Of a DNA stretch of 64,000 bases, positions 11,239 through 22,804 are shown piece by piece. The notes beneath the pieces were generated by a model. It saw only the letters and a list, made by a program, of their open reading frames with translations. It searched no databases and was not told the DNA's origin. The DNA is from Mercurialis annua (taxonomy: Eukaryota; Streptophyta; Magnoliopsida; Malpighiales; Euphorbiaceae). The stretch is from the NCBI RefSeq assembly GCF_937616625.2, contig NC_065571.1, positions 3,784,501 through 3,848,500 on the forward strand, given 5' to 3'. Numbering within the stretch: the first letter of the stretch is position 1; the number at the start of each line of letters is the position of its first letter. The translations under genes and the position numbers were made by a program.

Positions 11239-12300
11239 CCTGAAACACGAGGGGGGGAAATGTTCAGTAAATATTTTAAAAATAGAGAGTGACGGAAAAA
11301 ACTGTGTGGAGGTGCAATGCAGTTTAGAGGAGACAGATCACGAGTTTGTGCGTGAATCTAACACCATTTGATTAGCTGGAAATTGACGGCCTTAACTATG
11401 GGGTTCGAATCACACACAAACTAGAGAATTATCCCATCTTTTTATACATTTTTTCAGATGAATCTTGGGCTTAAAAAACAATAAAGAAGCAATATCATAT
11501 CAATATAAATAGCTAGTCAGGTGTTCTTTGATGAGGTTTGATACTAATTCCCTTTTTATAAAGACATATGGCTGAGACCTGTGTTTGTTTAATGTGATTA
11601 TATTTTAGCTCATAAACTAAAGTGATAAATAAGAATCCAATACCAAAGAGGCAAAATTATAAAAAAGAGGAAAAAAAAGTTAAAAAATGGATCAGATACT
11701 GCCATCCACCATAATATAGTAAATGTTAAATGTGTGGAAAGTTGTATACATGAAGACTCTTCCGCCGGTTCTGGAGCCAGCGGGTTCGGCATTCCTAGTG
11801 TTTTTCTCTTTTTAAACATAAGCATTCTTAGTTAATTATATGGTAGAAATTAGGTAAAAAATCATTTCGAGCTCGACTTGTTTAGCACCTAAATAAATAA
11901 AATATGAGGTACAGCTAAATTCATGAAACCCTGTTAACAAATAAGATAATAATTATACCAAACAATTAATTTTTCAAACACGTACTAATTCAATTATTAT
12001 CCAAAACATCAATAACAATGAAATGTCTGAAGACACAGCCCTAATCAGCAGTACATTTAGAAAACATAAACATAATAAATAAAATATATAAATGAGCAAG
12101 AGACAGAATGAATGAGACATTACCTGAAGAAGGAAAACTGTGAAATCGGAAGGAATATGGAGGCGGAAATGGCACATGCCGCACAAATACCGGCGGCGGC
12201 CGACACACGCAGCACTGGAAACGGATGCGGGTAGAAAGAGCAGTGGAAGCGTGGTGGCGGAATGAGCAGTGGCAGCCGCGGTGGACTGAGCAGTGGAAGG
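11239..12300 (-). other. SLD5 leader: probable 5' UTR exon and leader intron
   Basis: On the - strand a good donor (CTTCAG|GTAATG) at 12,124/12,123 and an acceptor (TTTCAG|GCAG) at 11,240/11,239 suggest a non-coding first exon (about 12,124-12,300) and an intron of about 880 bp. The first-exon region is GC-rich and holds three copies of GAGCAGTGG (12,208-12,300). The intron itself is AT-rich and contains no gene. Confidence 0.45.
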
Positions 12301-12716
12301 GGATGATTATATGTCTTTGCCTTCTTTTATCAGTCTGCTTTTCAATGTCAAAAACTATGTAGTATTTCCTTGTATTTTTTTTTTCTGAAACTAAATAGCT
12401 GTATCAAATAAAATAAAAAATATAAAAATTTACATTATTAATATCTTACATTAAATTTAAAATAATGAATCTATAATGTAATTATTTAATTTTATAAAAA
12501 AATTATATAATTTTATTTAAATATATACAACTGTTAAATAAATGTAATTAAAAATTATTTAATAAATAATAAATCACTTATTCTATTGTTAGTTTCATGG
12601 ATTGGCAACTTTAAAATAACATGTTCCAATTGAATTGTTTTTAATCCGGTTTAAAGTATTCTTTATACCGAAAGCTTCGACAGTATGAACTTCGATAGCA
12701 AAATAGATTGTTCCAA
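12301..12716. other. Intergenic, AT-rich
   Basis: This is the region upstream of the SLD5 leader. No gene or clear repeat is seen before the next transposon end at 12,717. Confidence 0.5.
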
Positions 12717-15239
12717 GGCTTATCCCTTGAAAAACCTCTCACCTTTCAACCCCCTTCGTTTGCACCCTCACCAGAATTTCCGATTTTATCTAAATTACGA
12801 CCTTTCGTTTTCAATTGCACCCTCAAATATTAAAATCACCATTTTTTAGTTTCAATTACACCCTTAAACGTCAAGTTAACTTTTTTTTCAATACTTAAAA
12901 TTTTAATAAATATTTTAAATGGTTCTCATAGTTATAATTAAAACAAAAAAGCCATCTTTCTTAAATTTTCAAAAATAATAAAATACCTCTAATTTTAATT
13001 TAAGCAAACAAAAAAATTAACCCAACCCGACGACCGACCCGAACCACCGAATCATCTTCTCTGAAATCCCGGTGACCGGAAAACTTTTCGGTCATCAGAG
13101 CAGATTCAGGATGGATCTGTTCTTCATGAACAGATCCGGATGACCAGAACATTTTCCGATCATCGTGAATTTGGAGAAGATGACCGGAAAATTTTCCGGG
13201 TGGCGGCGGTGGGGTGACGGTAGTGGTTGGGTCGAAACGGATTATAAATTTTTAATTTTTAAAAAATAAAAAGTATTTTATGTTTAAAAAAATTATGGCT
13301 TAATACATCTGCATGTCCCTGCACTTTTCTGTTTTTGCACATAAGGTCCCTGCACTAAAGTACCCCATTATTAAATCCCTGCACTTTAACTTCCATCATC
13401 CTAAGGTCCCTCTGTTAAGGTTCTGTTAGCGCGTGCAGTACACGCGCCGTTAATGAGACTAGTATTCAGTTTTGTAGTTTGATATATACAAATAAAGTCC
13501 CTGCACTTTTAATTTATACAAATAAGGTCCCTACACTTTAATTTTATGTAAACAAAGTCCTTATAATTGTTTTCATATAAAAATTATTTTAATATATATA
13601 TTTTAAAAAATATATGATTTTTAATTAATAATATAAGATGTTAATGCAATTTAATTAACTTTTTATAATGTTTAAATTAACAATAAAAATATTTTTTAAA
13701 TTAATAAAATTATTATTATTTATTATTTTTATTAGAAATTGAAGCAGTCAGCTTTGTTTTGTAAGTTTATATAACACACTCAAATTCAAAATTGACATAT
13801 ATGAAGATCGACGCCTGTTTACTTTTTTTTTGAGAATACGTCTGTTTACTTATATAAGTGCGATGTTGTTATATATTATTTAAAAAAAATCATTGATATA
13901 AAATATCATTTTAATAATTAATAAATACTATTAAAATTAGTTTTATTTAGATTAGTTAATATTTACTTTTAAAAAATAAAAAATCTAGTTCACTTTTATT
14001 TTTTAATATAATTAAAGAATTAATTAATTTTATTTTTTATTTAAAGTTAAGTAATTTATAATTTAAAGATTTAATAAAATTATATTAACAATTATTTTAT
14101 CAAAATAAATATGATTTAAATATTAGAGTATATTTCGTGAATGAGGCCCTTACTCAAGAAATATTCAACATTAGTTTAAAAAAAATTAAAGATAACATAG
14201 AAAATTATTAAGAAATTAGAAATTCATTCAAACTTCCGCTTGATATGTCTCCTTTAAAAATGGAAGTAGATAGCTCGAACTTGTAAGTTTATATAACATA
14301 CTCAACTTCGAATTTGACATATATCAAGATCAACGTCCGTTTACACCTTTAAGTGCGCTGTTATCATATTATTTAAAAAATAAAATTTATCGGTATATAA
14401 TATTATTTTAATTATTTAATAAAAAATATTAAAATCGTTTTATTTCTCTAAGTTAATGTTTATTTGTTAAAAAAAATTAAATTCACTTTTATTTTCAACA
14501 TAATAAAATAAATAAATAATTTTTTTTATTTATAGATGAATTATAATACATTAAACATTCAGTAAGAATGAATGAAATTTTCAATAAAATAATAGCTAAA
14601 AGATATAATTTTTGACATAATCTCAACATTTAAAAGTGCAGGGACGTAACATTAAAAAATTAAAAGTGCAGAGATCTAAAATTAAGAAAACTGAAAGTGC
14701 GTTAACGGCGTCAACACTCGTCTCAATAGAGGGACCTGGGGATGATGAAAGTTAAAGTGCAGGGATTTAATGATGGATATTTTAGTGCAGGGATCTTATG
14801 TGCAAAAACAGAAAAGTGCAGGGACACGCAAATGTATTAAGCCAAAAATTATTGAATGTAAGTTTCTTTAACGGGTCGAATAGTTTCGACAAATTTATTA
14901 AAATATCGGATCATTGTCAGTTAATCTCATAGAATCGAGGCGACGTATTTACGGATATAATTTTCTATAACATAATATTATTTATATTAAATACAAAATT
15001 AGCATTAAGTTTTATAATTTTTGAAAGAAGTGTTTTTTTATTTTAAAGCACTATTTAGATTACATGTTAAAATATAAAGTACTAATTTAAATATTTTTTC
15101 AGTGAAAAGAGATCAATTTGATGCTTGAGGGTGCGATTGAAAGCAAAAGGTCGTAATTTGGGTAAAATCGGGGATTTTGAAAGGTGAGGGTGTAAACGAA
15201 GGGGGATTGAAAGGTGGAGGAGTTTTCAGGAGATTAGCC
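12717..15239. mobile_element. Inverted-repeat transposon (Mutator-like candidate) interrupted by a second one
   Basis: The arms at about 12,717-12,850 and 15,110-15,239 are reverse complements with moderate divergence. Both carry the phrases CACCTTTCAA, TTCGTTT and AATTACGACCTTT. The interior includes a GC-richer stretch at 13,020-13,250 with repeats of GACCGGAAAA. An intact second element occupies 13,297-14,843. I see no matching target duplication and no transposase. Without the insert the element would be about 1.0 kb. Confidence 0.65.
13297..14843. mobile_element. Nested Mutator-like inverted-repeat element, 1,547 bp
   Basis: The element begins GGCTTAATACATCTGC and ends with the near-reverse complement GTATTAAGCC. 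The terminal arms are about 220 bp long and carry repeated GTCCCTGCACTTT phrases. A perfect 9-bp duplication AAAAATTAT flanks it (13,288-13,296 and 14,844-14,852). The AT-rich interior has no coding frame. The short loose repeats TTTATATAACA.ACTCAA near 13,768 and 14,288 suggest internal duplication. It is inserted within the older element 12,717-15,239. Confidence 0.85.
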
Positions 15240-15728
15240 TATTTTATATTGAATTAATAATTGTCTTTCCTCGCTAACAATTCAAAATATATTTTATTTC
15301 AGCATTATATCATATCAGAAAATCATTCTTGTTTGAAATTAAAAATTTAAATTTTATCTTATAAGTATAATTAAACTTACAAATGCTTTATTCGACATTT
15401 ACCCTTTTATATATTTTTTTGCAATTCGCCCTTGCAAATAAATTATAAATTAGTAATTAGTAATTATGTGCATCACATAGCTACATAATGATTTTATTTT
15501 ACTAGTTTTATTATCAAGTAAAATAAGTTGTTTAATCTATAATTTAAAATAATTTATTTTATAAAAATCATCACAAATTCTCCCAACAAAGCTATTAATT
15601 TGCATTTACTTTCTAGTTTGGGCGTTTGTGAACTAGTTACTGGGCTAAGAAAAGAAACTTTTGAAACAAAACCAGAAACGGCCCAAATCAGCAAGCTCAT
15701 AGTTTTCAATTTTAACGTCTCCTCTGCT
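15240..15728. other. Intergenic, with Site II motifs near its right end
   Basis: AT-rich sequence without a gene. TGGGCT (near 15,642) and GGCCCA (near 15,679) lie just left of the next transposon. They probably belonged to the promoter of the tail-anchored protein gene before that insertion. Confidence 0.5.
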
Positions 15729-15737
15729 CTCTATCTA

Positions 15738-18394
15738 GGGCTTTTTACACAATCAACCAACATTGGCTAAATCTTTACTTTTATACGGGTCATATTTTCA
15801 GCTATCTAAACTACCATGTGCGGACACAGTTCTTACTTTTATACGGATTGTATATATTCAACCCTAATAGTAGAGACATCATAATTTCACTTTTTTCTCT
15901 CTCCTCATTATTCAATTCTCTCTTCCTCTCAACTCAATTTTCTCTCTCTTCACTCATATTTTTTTCTTTCACTTTCAGGTCACCTCTTTTTTACTGTTCT
16001 CCGCCGTCTTCCGCTGCGTCGTGTCCTCTGTTCCTCCGCTCCTCCGTTATCGTTCTCATCATCGTCTTCTTCGTCATCTTCGCCAACAATATCATCTCAT
16101 CTACTCGTCGTCGTCATCTATTTGATTTCAGATCTACAATTTATTCATAATTCTTCTTCTTCTTTTTTATTTTCAGATCTATAATTTTTTACTGTTTTTT
16201 CATGATTAAATATGTATACAGATTATATTTAAAGAATATAATGCTAATTTCATGTTATGTAAAATAAATTTATGATTATATGGAATAATTTTTTGTTATT
16301 TCTTCATTTTATTTTTGTGTTTGGTTGTATTTCTGTGTTTATTTATTCTGCAGCTCGTTTTTTTGATGATGGTTGATTACTGAATTATTATAATGTTACA
16401 GTGTTGTTGATTTGTTGTTGATTTTGTGTTGATAATTAGTTGGTATTCCTTGATTTTAACATTGGGAAAAAAAATTTAATTTTTTTTGGCAAATTAGATA
16501 ACTTTATCCGCAAAATAAACTAAATAAAATAAAATTTAATAAGGACTAGATAATTATATGTTAGCATTATCATGTTGACATGTTGTTGATTTCTTGTTGA
16601 TATTTTATCGATTGTCACAATTTTTCAAAAAGTTATGTTTTATTTTATTCCTTATGTTGATTCGTTGTTGATTTATTGTTGACATTATTTTGATATGTAT
16701 TTCAACTTTTTTTTATTTTCAATTTTATGTTGACATGTTGTTGATATACTGTTGATAACATGTTGATTTTTCAATCATTGAAAGAAAAATAAAGTTAGTC
16801 TTAAATTGATGTATTAATGAACTATTGATATGTTTTTGATAATATGTTGATTCTTTTTGACTTAAATCAATCAATGTTCTCATTTTACAAACATCTTGAC
16901 TAAATTAGCATTAATTGTTGATTCTTTGTTGATTTATTGTTGACATTATGTTGATAAGTATTTTAACTTTTTTTGATTTTCAATTTTATGTTGACATGTT
17001 GTTGATATACTGTTGATAACATGTTGATTTTTCAATCATTAAAAGAAAAGCAAAGTTAGTCTTAAATTGATGTATTGATGAGTTGTTGACATATTTTTGA
17101 TAATATGTTGATTGTTTTTGGCTTAAATCAATCAATGTTCTCATTTTACAAACATTTTGACTATATTAGCATTAATTGTTGATATCATGTTGACATTATG
17201 TTGATAACTTGTTAATATGATAGTAGTAATTCTACTAAACAACAATAAAGGTACAAAATGTTTAAAATAAATGAATCAGATAAAGATGTTAGCAGAGTAA
17301 GTAATCAAAACAATATGAAAAAACAACAACAATAATTCAAATGAAAAAATAAAATTATTCTTACATATAAAAATAAAAAAATATTAAATATACACCAGCG
17401 CAACAGTTCACAAATTAAAGAAATCGATTTCAAAATATATTTTTTCCTCAATTCTCTTTGCAGCTGCACAGTTTCTTCAAAATCACTTGTATAATTGTTT
17501 TGCATTCCACCTCTCATACCTAACTAAATTTCGACAAAGACGGTTATGATACAGTTTCATTTTATCCAACGAAAGTTTATTTCACAGACAATATTATCTT
17601 ATTTGTCAAAGTTAAAATAAAAAGAATCAGTAGATATCATCATAATATCAACATAAAGTCAACATAAAATCAACAACACTGTAACATTACAATAATTCAG
17701 CAATCAATCATCATCAACAAATCGTTCTGCAGAATAAAAAAACGCAGAAATACAACAAAACACAAAAAAATACAGAAATAACAGAATTTTATTATATAAA
17801 ATCACAAAATTATTCTATATAACATGAAATAAGTATTAGATTCTTTAAAGATACTCTTTATACATGTTTAATGGTGAATCAACAGTAAAAGATAAACAAA
17901 TTACAGATCTGAAAATAAAAAAAAGAACAAAAAATTTCAGATCTAAAATTAAAAAGATAAAAAAAAGATGGCGCGGCGAGACAAAGGCGGAACGACAGAG
18001 GCGAAACGGCGGAGGCGCAACAGCGGAGGCGGAACGGCGGAAGCGAAGGAGTAGAAATCGTGAATTTTTTTTCACAACTCAAAAGAATTTACTGTTATAT
18101 AAGCAAGAACGGTTGAGATAATGATGAAATAGAGATGAAAATGAGAGAAGCAAGAGGAGTCATGCAGTAATGGAGATAACGCACAGCAAAATCGTGGAGA
18201 AGAGAAGCGAAAATGGCGGAGAAGAATGAAGAAACCGCCAATTGAGAAGGAAAATAAGAAAACGGTAAAAAAGAAAGAAATCCAAAAAAAAAAGGTTAGA
18301 TTTCATAAAATTGATGGTGTGAAAAGTAAAGATATGAATTGGGCCGTATAAAAGTAAAGTCTAGCCCAAAACCTGTATTTTATATAAAAAGCCC
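15738..18394. mobile_element. Foldback/Mutator-like element, 2.66 kb, with long arms and tandem core
   Basis: The ends GGGCTTTTT and AAAAAGCCC are inverted, and the arms continue for several hundred bases with gaps (about 15,738-16,440 against 17,640-18,394). Shared phrases include TTTACTTTTATACGG, TTTCAGATCT and TGTAACATTA on the opposite strand. The target duplication is CTCTATCTA (15,729-15,737) against CTCTATATA (18,395-18,403), 8 of 9 matching. The core is a run of GTTGAT motifs with a 261-bp tandem repeat. The arms contain open frames of low-complexity Ser/Phe/Leu or Arg/Lys composition, which I do not regard as genes. Confidence 0.75.
16667..17187 (+). repeat. Two tandem copies of a 261-bp unit rich in GTTGAT
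   Basis: Copy 1 starts at 16,667 and copy 2 at 16,928; both begin GTTGATTTATTGTTGACATTA. They share long blocks including ATGTTGACATGTTGTTGATA and AAATCAATCAATGTTCTC with about 90-95% identity. A short third start follows at about 17,188. The repeat lies in the core of the foldback element. Confidence 0.85.
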
Positions 18395-18518
18395 CTCTAT
18401 ATAACCTTATGGTTTCACTTTCAACTTTCCCCGAAGAATTAGTTGAAAATTTGAAATTATTTTAAAAAATAAACCTGAAATCTCCCGCCAAAATCAATAA
18501 CAAAAAAGAGAGTCAAAA

Positions 18519-19635
18519 ATGAAAGACGATCATACTCCACAGAGAGAAGATATCGCGAATCGAAGAGCTAAGGATTCTCGCTTAAAGAAGCCAAACAAGG
18601 TTTCGATTTAGCTTTCGCATTCTCTGTTTTTTTTTCTATTTTCATTTTGATATTTTACTTATTTCACTTTGCAGATCGTTAAGAGAAGCTTAAACGGTCT
18701 GTTTCCGCTGATTTCTGAAGATGTTTCGTCTGATACCGCGAAGGATTCATCCGATTTCTCTCCTGTTTCGGTGATCACAGGCGCTAGTTGCTCCGATCGA
18801 ACCGTACGGATATTCTTCTATTTTCTGATTCCTTTCAATTTCAAATTGTATTTTCCAGTTTTCTTTTATAATTTAGTTTTAAGGTTTTTGAGATAAAGAA
18901 AAATAACTAATAAGTGCTGATTGTTTAAGCTATATAGTTTGTGATCATTTTATTTGATTTTGTGATGATTATTGCGTTTTTTTGTTAGCTGCTAGTTATT
19001 TTTTATTTTTTAAATTTCTGTTCAGAGCTCTGAGTTGAATGCTACTTCACCGGAAGTAATTTCCGTCTCTAAGTCCAGCTGCAGCAGTAGCTTTCAACAG
19101 GTAGTTTTCTGATGTGAATGTTTGAATGTTATATGTTAAAGTAAATTATGGACATTAAAGTTTGCACTAGTTTTCCTATTCGGAGCATTTCAGTTTTTGA
19201 TTTTTGGCTAATTTTCCTTTTCAGATTTCTGACCTAGGTTTATCAGAAGCCTCTACTTCTTGTGAGCATACTCCGATTTCTACTATTAAAACCTGCTTCG
19301 ATAACTCAGGCAATAGATCTACGGAGCGGTCATTCCAGAAACCAGACAGTTCTGTGGAGCTTGACCTGGTATCAGAATTTCCTAAACATGCTCGAAATCA
19401 GGTATTAAATTCTACTGGTGTGGATCAGCAGTCGAAGAAGCTTTTAGATACGCTTGTTAAGGTTCTTTTGGATGACTTCTACTCTTTGCCTAAAGAGACA
19501 GACTGCCATTTTCAACTTGCTTCTGCATCATTTCGCCTGATGTTTCTTTTAGTCTTGCTCTGGTGCTTTCTTGCTTATTTGGTGCTTTTTGGATTGCGAT
19601 CTGATAACTCTTATGTTGGACCAACACCAACTTGA
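18519..19635 (+). CDS. Small tail-anchored protein with KASH-like C-terminus
   Basis: Four exons in constant phase 0 (18519-18599, 18675-18803, 19026-19100, 19225-19635) give 231 residues. The N-terminal 197 residues are hydrophilic, Ser-rich and of no family I know. Residues 198-219 form one hydrophobic helix containing Phe, Leu and two Trp/Cys-type residues. A 12-residue tail ends in G-P-T-P-T. Plant KASH proteins (WIP, SINE) have this same layout: cytoplasmic part, one C-terminal helix, and a short lumenal tail ending in Pro-Thr that binds SUN proteins in the nuclear envelope. A small SINE3/SINE4-type protein is therefore possible, as an inference from the tail only. The 5' flank is a transposon that ends 115 bp before the ATG. 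Confidence 0.65.
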
Positions 19636-22583
19636 AGTACTTTAAGAAATAGGTATGATTCTCTCAGTCTTTTTGAATCAATATTGAGTTGTTTGAAATA
19701 TCTTGGTTCTATGTTGATACAGTCTTTTTATTCTGTTGTCTTATTGATATTCGGCTACTTGGTTTTTCGTATATTTGTGGTAGTTCATGCTCAAATAAGC
19801 TTCCTAAAGTAATGCTTAATGTTTTTGAATATGATTGGTGTGCTTATTTGCATTGCATTAATGCTTAATCTGAATTCCTGATGTGACTGTTCTAAACATA
19901 TATCTTTAGGTTTTTAAGGTCAAGGTATTGTGTAATCGGAGGAGAAAAGATTGCAAAGTGCTGTGTGATTTGCAAAACAATTCTATAGCTATGTATATGA
20001 TGTGTTTTTTATTTGTCATAAGTCGTGGGAGGGCCTTATATTACCTCATAATGCCAATGCTTTTGGCCAGGTATATCTGTTTGGCTATGATATCACTTTG
20101 TTTGTAAAACTTGATCTTTTCTGAAGAAATCTTGTTTTTCTTAATTGCCTAGTAGCATTGACATTACATTTGGCACGGTATTCCAGAGTCTGAATACCCC
20201 TCTCCCTGAACTGGATTAGAGTCTCTTATTACCACCCCCATCAGATGATTTGCCTCATGCCACTGTTTGGCCATCTTCATTGGTTCCAAATTAGACTATA
20301 TCGATATTGAAAAGTTGTTTTCTCTCTTGTAAATCAGCTTTCATTTCTTTGAGCTCCAAGGCCAATGTCCATTCTATTTTGAATGGACTGTTTCCTGAAT
20401 AGCGAGTCTATGCACTGCTCACTTCTTCATAATTGGTTAAAACACCATTCTGATATGAACATCTGGTTTGAGTGGCATCAATATTGACTGTCAGAGCATG
20501 AGAGCTCAGGCATGCTAAGTGAAATTCTCTCCATCTTGTGATAATTGGTTGAGGGCCTGCCTAAAGAACCATATCCTTCCTTTTCAATTTGTTCTTAAAT
20601 CAACTGGTTGTCAATAATTGTGGTGATTCATGGTGTTTATTATCTATGAAAGTCATATGCCTCCAGATTTCAAACATTAGAATAACTTTCAAGTCCATTA
20701 AAAGAACAAAGTTCACCCAGCTAGGGTGTCTAATTATCAGATCTTTCAATAGACATTGAGCTTATGTGGGACAATGATCTACTCATTGTAGGGTTGAGTC
20801 TATCCGAATGCATCCTTATCTACTATGATTCTGTTGAATATTAAATTGAGCATGTGGAATATTATAGCTCTTTTAAAAAAAATGAAGAGATGTTATTATG
20901 GTAGTCAGGTAGCATTCCTATATATGCTTTCATGTAGTAGATATTCATTGTTTCCTATATTTTCAAGAGCTAAAGGTTTAAAATTTCATTAGTTTTGAAA
21001 ATAAAACTGTATAGTAAAAGGCCGGGGAGTTGGAGGAAAAATAGAAGACGCTGTCAATAATAATAATTGATATAGTGAAAAAGGAAGGACCATACAGAAA
21101 TCAATTTTCTGCAACCCTTTTGCAGTTCTTCACAATAAAATAAAAATGTATACATAATCTTTATTCTTCCTACTTTCTTATTTGTTTAGTTAACGGCTCT
21201 TCAACATTTTACTACTCAATTCTTGCTTTTGAACAGCCTAACCCTTACAGGATGTTAAATCAAAGTGTTCTGAGTTCCTTGATGTCAAGCCTAATTATCT
21301 ATATGAGACTTATTCAGCATGTTGCTAATTTGCTAGTTTTCTGGGTCTTAGTTGCAATAACTACCTTTCTTATAGGCTCTACTATGGGGAGAGTATGAAT
21401 GGGATAGGCTAGAAAATGTGCATTTTTCAATTGACTTCTATATTCATATACAAGTATCAAGCTGACTGCTGATTAATGTTGTTAATTACATTATGTGCAA
21501 CTTGTCAATGTCATTGTTATGAATGTAATATTAGAAGCGTTAGAAGCACATAATGGTGACTTGTAAATGAAGAATATGGTACACAATTTATATCTGCCAC
21601 TAACACAACGTTAAGTGATCTTTCAAGAGGATAATGAGAAGAAGCATTTAAAAGCTGAATAGTAGCATTCTTAAATTGATAGTTTCTATATTATGATAAA
21701 CGACTGCGTAACAAGAACTTGGAGGCTCTTTTGTGGGAGTAGTTAAAACTAAGCTATAGCCTCTCTTATGACGGTTTAGACAGATCATAATGCAATAATA
21801 AGATAAGTCAGAAACTCCCTAATTTTTTTGTTGGTTATCATTTTCAGATTAATAATGTCTTCTACTATTCTAGCATACAAAAATCTTTTTCTTTATTGGT
21901 CATTTCATTCCGACTTCCAAGCATCATTTTTTTTAATGGATGAGAGACCCTGTGAGACCCCTTCATTTTCATAGGGCAAATTGGTAATAAGTTTGGTGTA
22001 ATCCATAGAAGTTTTATTAGTTTTATAAATTAGATAATGAAGCTTAGTGAGCTGTCCTTAAAGGCAAAGATTTGCTGTAATCCACTCGTATTAATTTTAA
22101 AAATTAGTCTAATAATAGTGATAATCATTTCTTAATTGGTAAGAGAGGAGCAAGTTGTACTTTAAAGCAATGGTTTAATTAATAATATAATCAAAAGAAA
22201 AGTTTAGGTTGTTAGTGAGGCTTGTTTATGACAATTATTTGATGTTTGCGTTTTATCAATAGGCATCTGATGCCGGAATCTTGTTCAATTATGTAGCAAA
22301 GGCGATTTTGGTGTTTTTGATGATGTGGTGATTTTGATTGGCATAGCATTTTGAGGCAATTACAAAATAAATAATTTGGTATTTTTAAAATTATTGAGTT
22401 TTTTTTAACTAAATTCGCCATTTATTTTGAGTATGGGGACTTTAGAACTTCAAATAATATTGCTGAACAAGATTTTTTAAGTATGTTCTTTTCATGATGG
22501 ATTAGCTTGCTGTGGAGAGCATAATCGTCATTACCTACATCATGCAATATTATACTGCACTAATTCTACCAAGTCCTGCCTAG
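19636..22583. other. Intergenic, probable 3' UTR then unannotated sequence
   Basis: No coding frame of note on either strand. The first several hundred bases may be 3' UTR of the preceding gene. The rest looks single-copy and AT-rich, without recognisable transposon ends. Confidence 0.5.
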
Positions 22584-22804
22584 GGGGTGTGCATTCGGTT
22601 CAAACTGAACTGAACTAAAATTTATTCAAATCAAATCAAACCGGTCAGTTTAGTCGGTTCTGAGTTTGTTTTGTTTTTTCCGGTTTATATCAAACTTAAC
22701 TGATTTTCTTATATCTAAAATCAAACCAAACTGAAAAATCAATTTTATTAATACTGAACCTAGATTTGATTTAATTTTTGGTTTGATTCGATTTTGCCCA
22801 CCCC
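22584..22804. repeat. Short inverted-repeat MITE, 221 bp
   Basis: The left end GGGGTGTGCATTCGGTT and right end CGATTTTGCCCACCCC are partly inverted. The interior alternates AAACCGGTCAGTTT and CCGGTTTATATC phrases. This matches a common plant class of short hAT-like elements. I could not identify a clean target duplication. Confidence 0.5.

Noticed and set aside
11335..11440. B-box-like GGTTCGAATCAC in the SLD5 leader intron
   Set aside because: No convincing A box at the right distance and no tail, so a SINE cannot be supported.
15818..16150. 110-codon open frame with Ser/Leu/Phe-rich product
   Set aside because: It is low-complexity sequence inside a transposon arm. The mirrored arm has its own antisense frames, so the openness follows from composition.
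20160..20260. Possible extra exon (AGTCTGAATACCCCTCTCC...) after the KASH-like gene
   Set aside because: The preceding exon already ends in a stop codon after a complete membrane tail, and the segment does not extend any frame.
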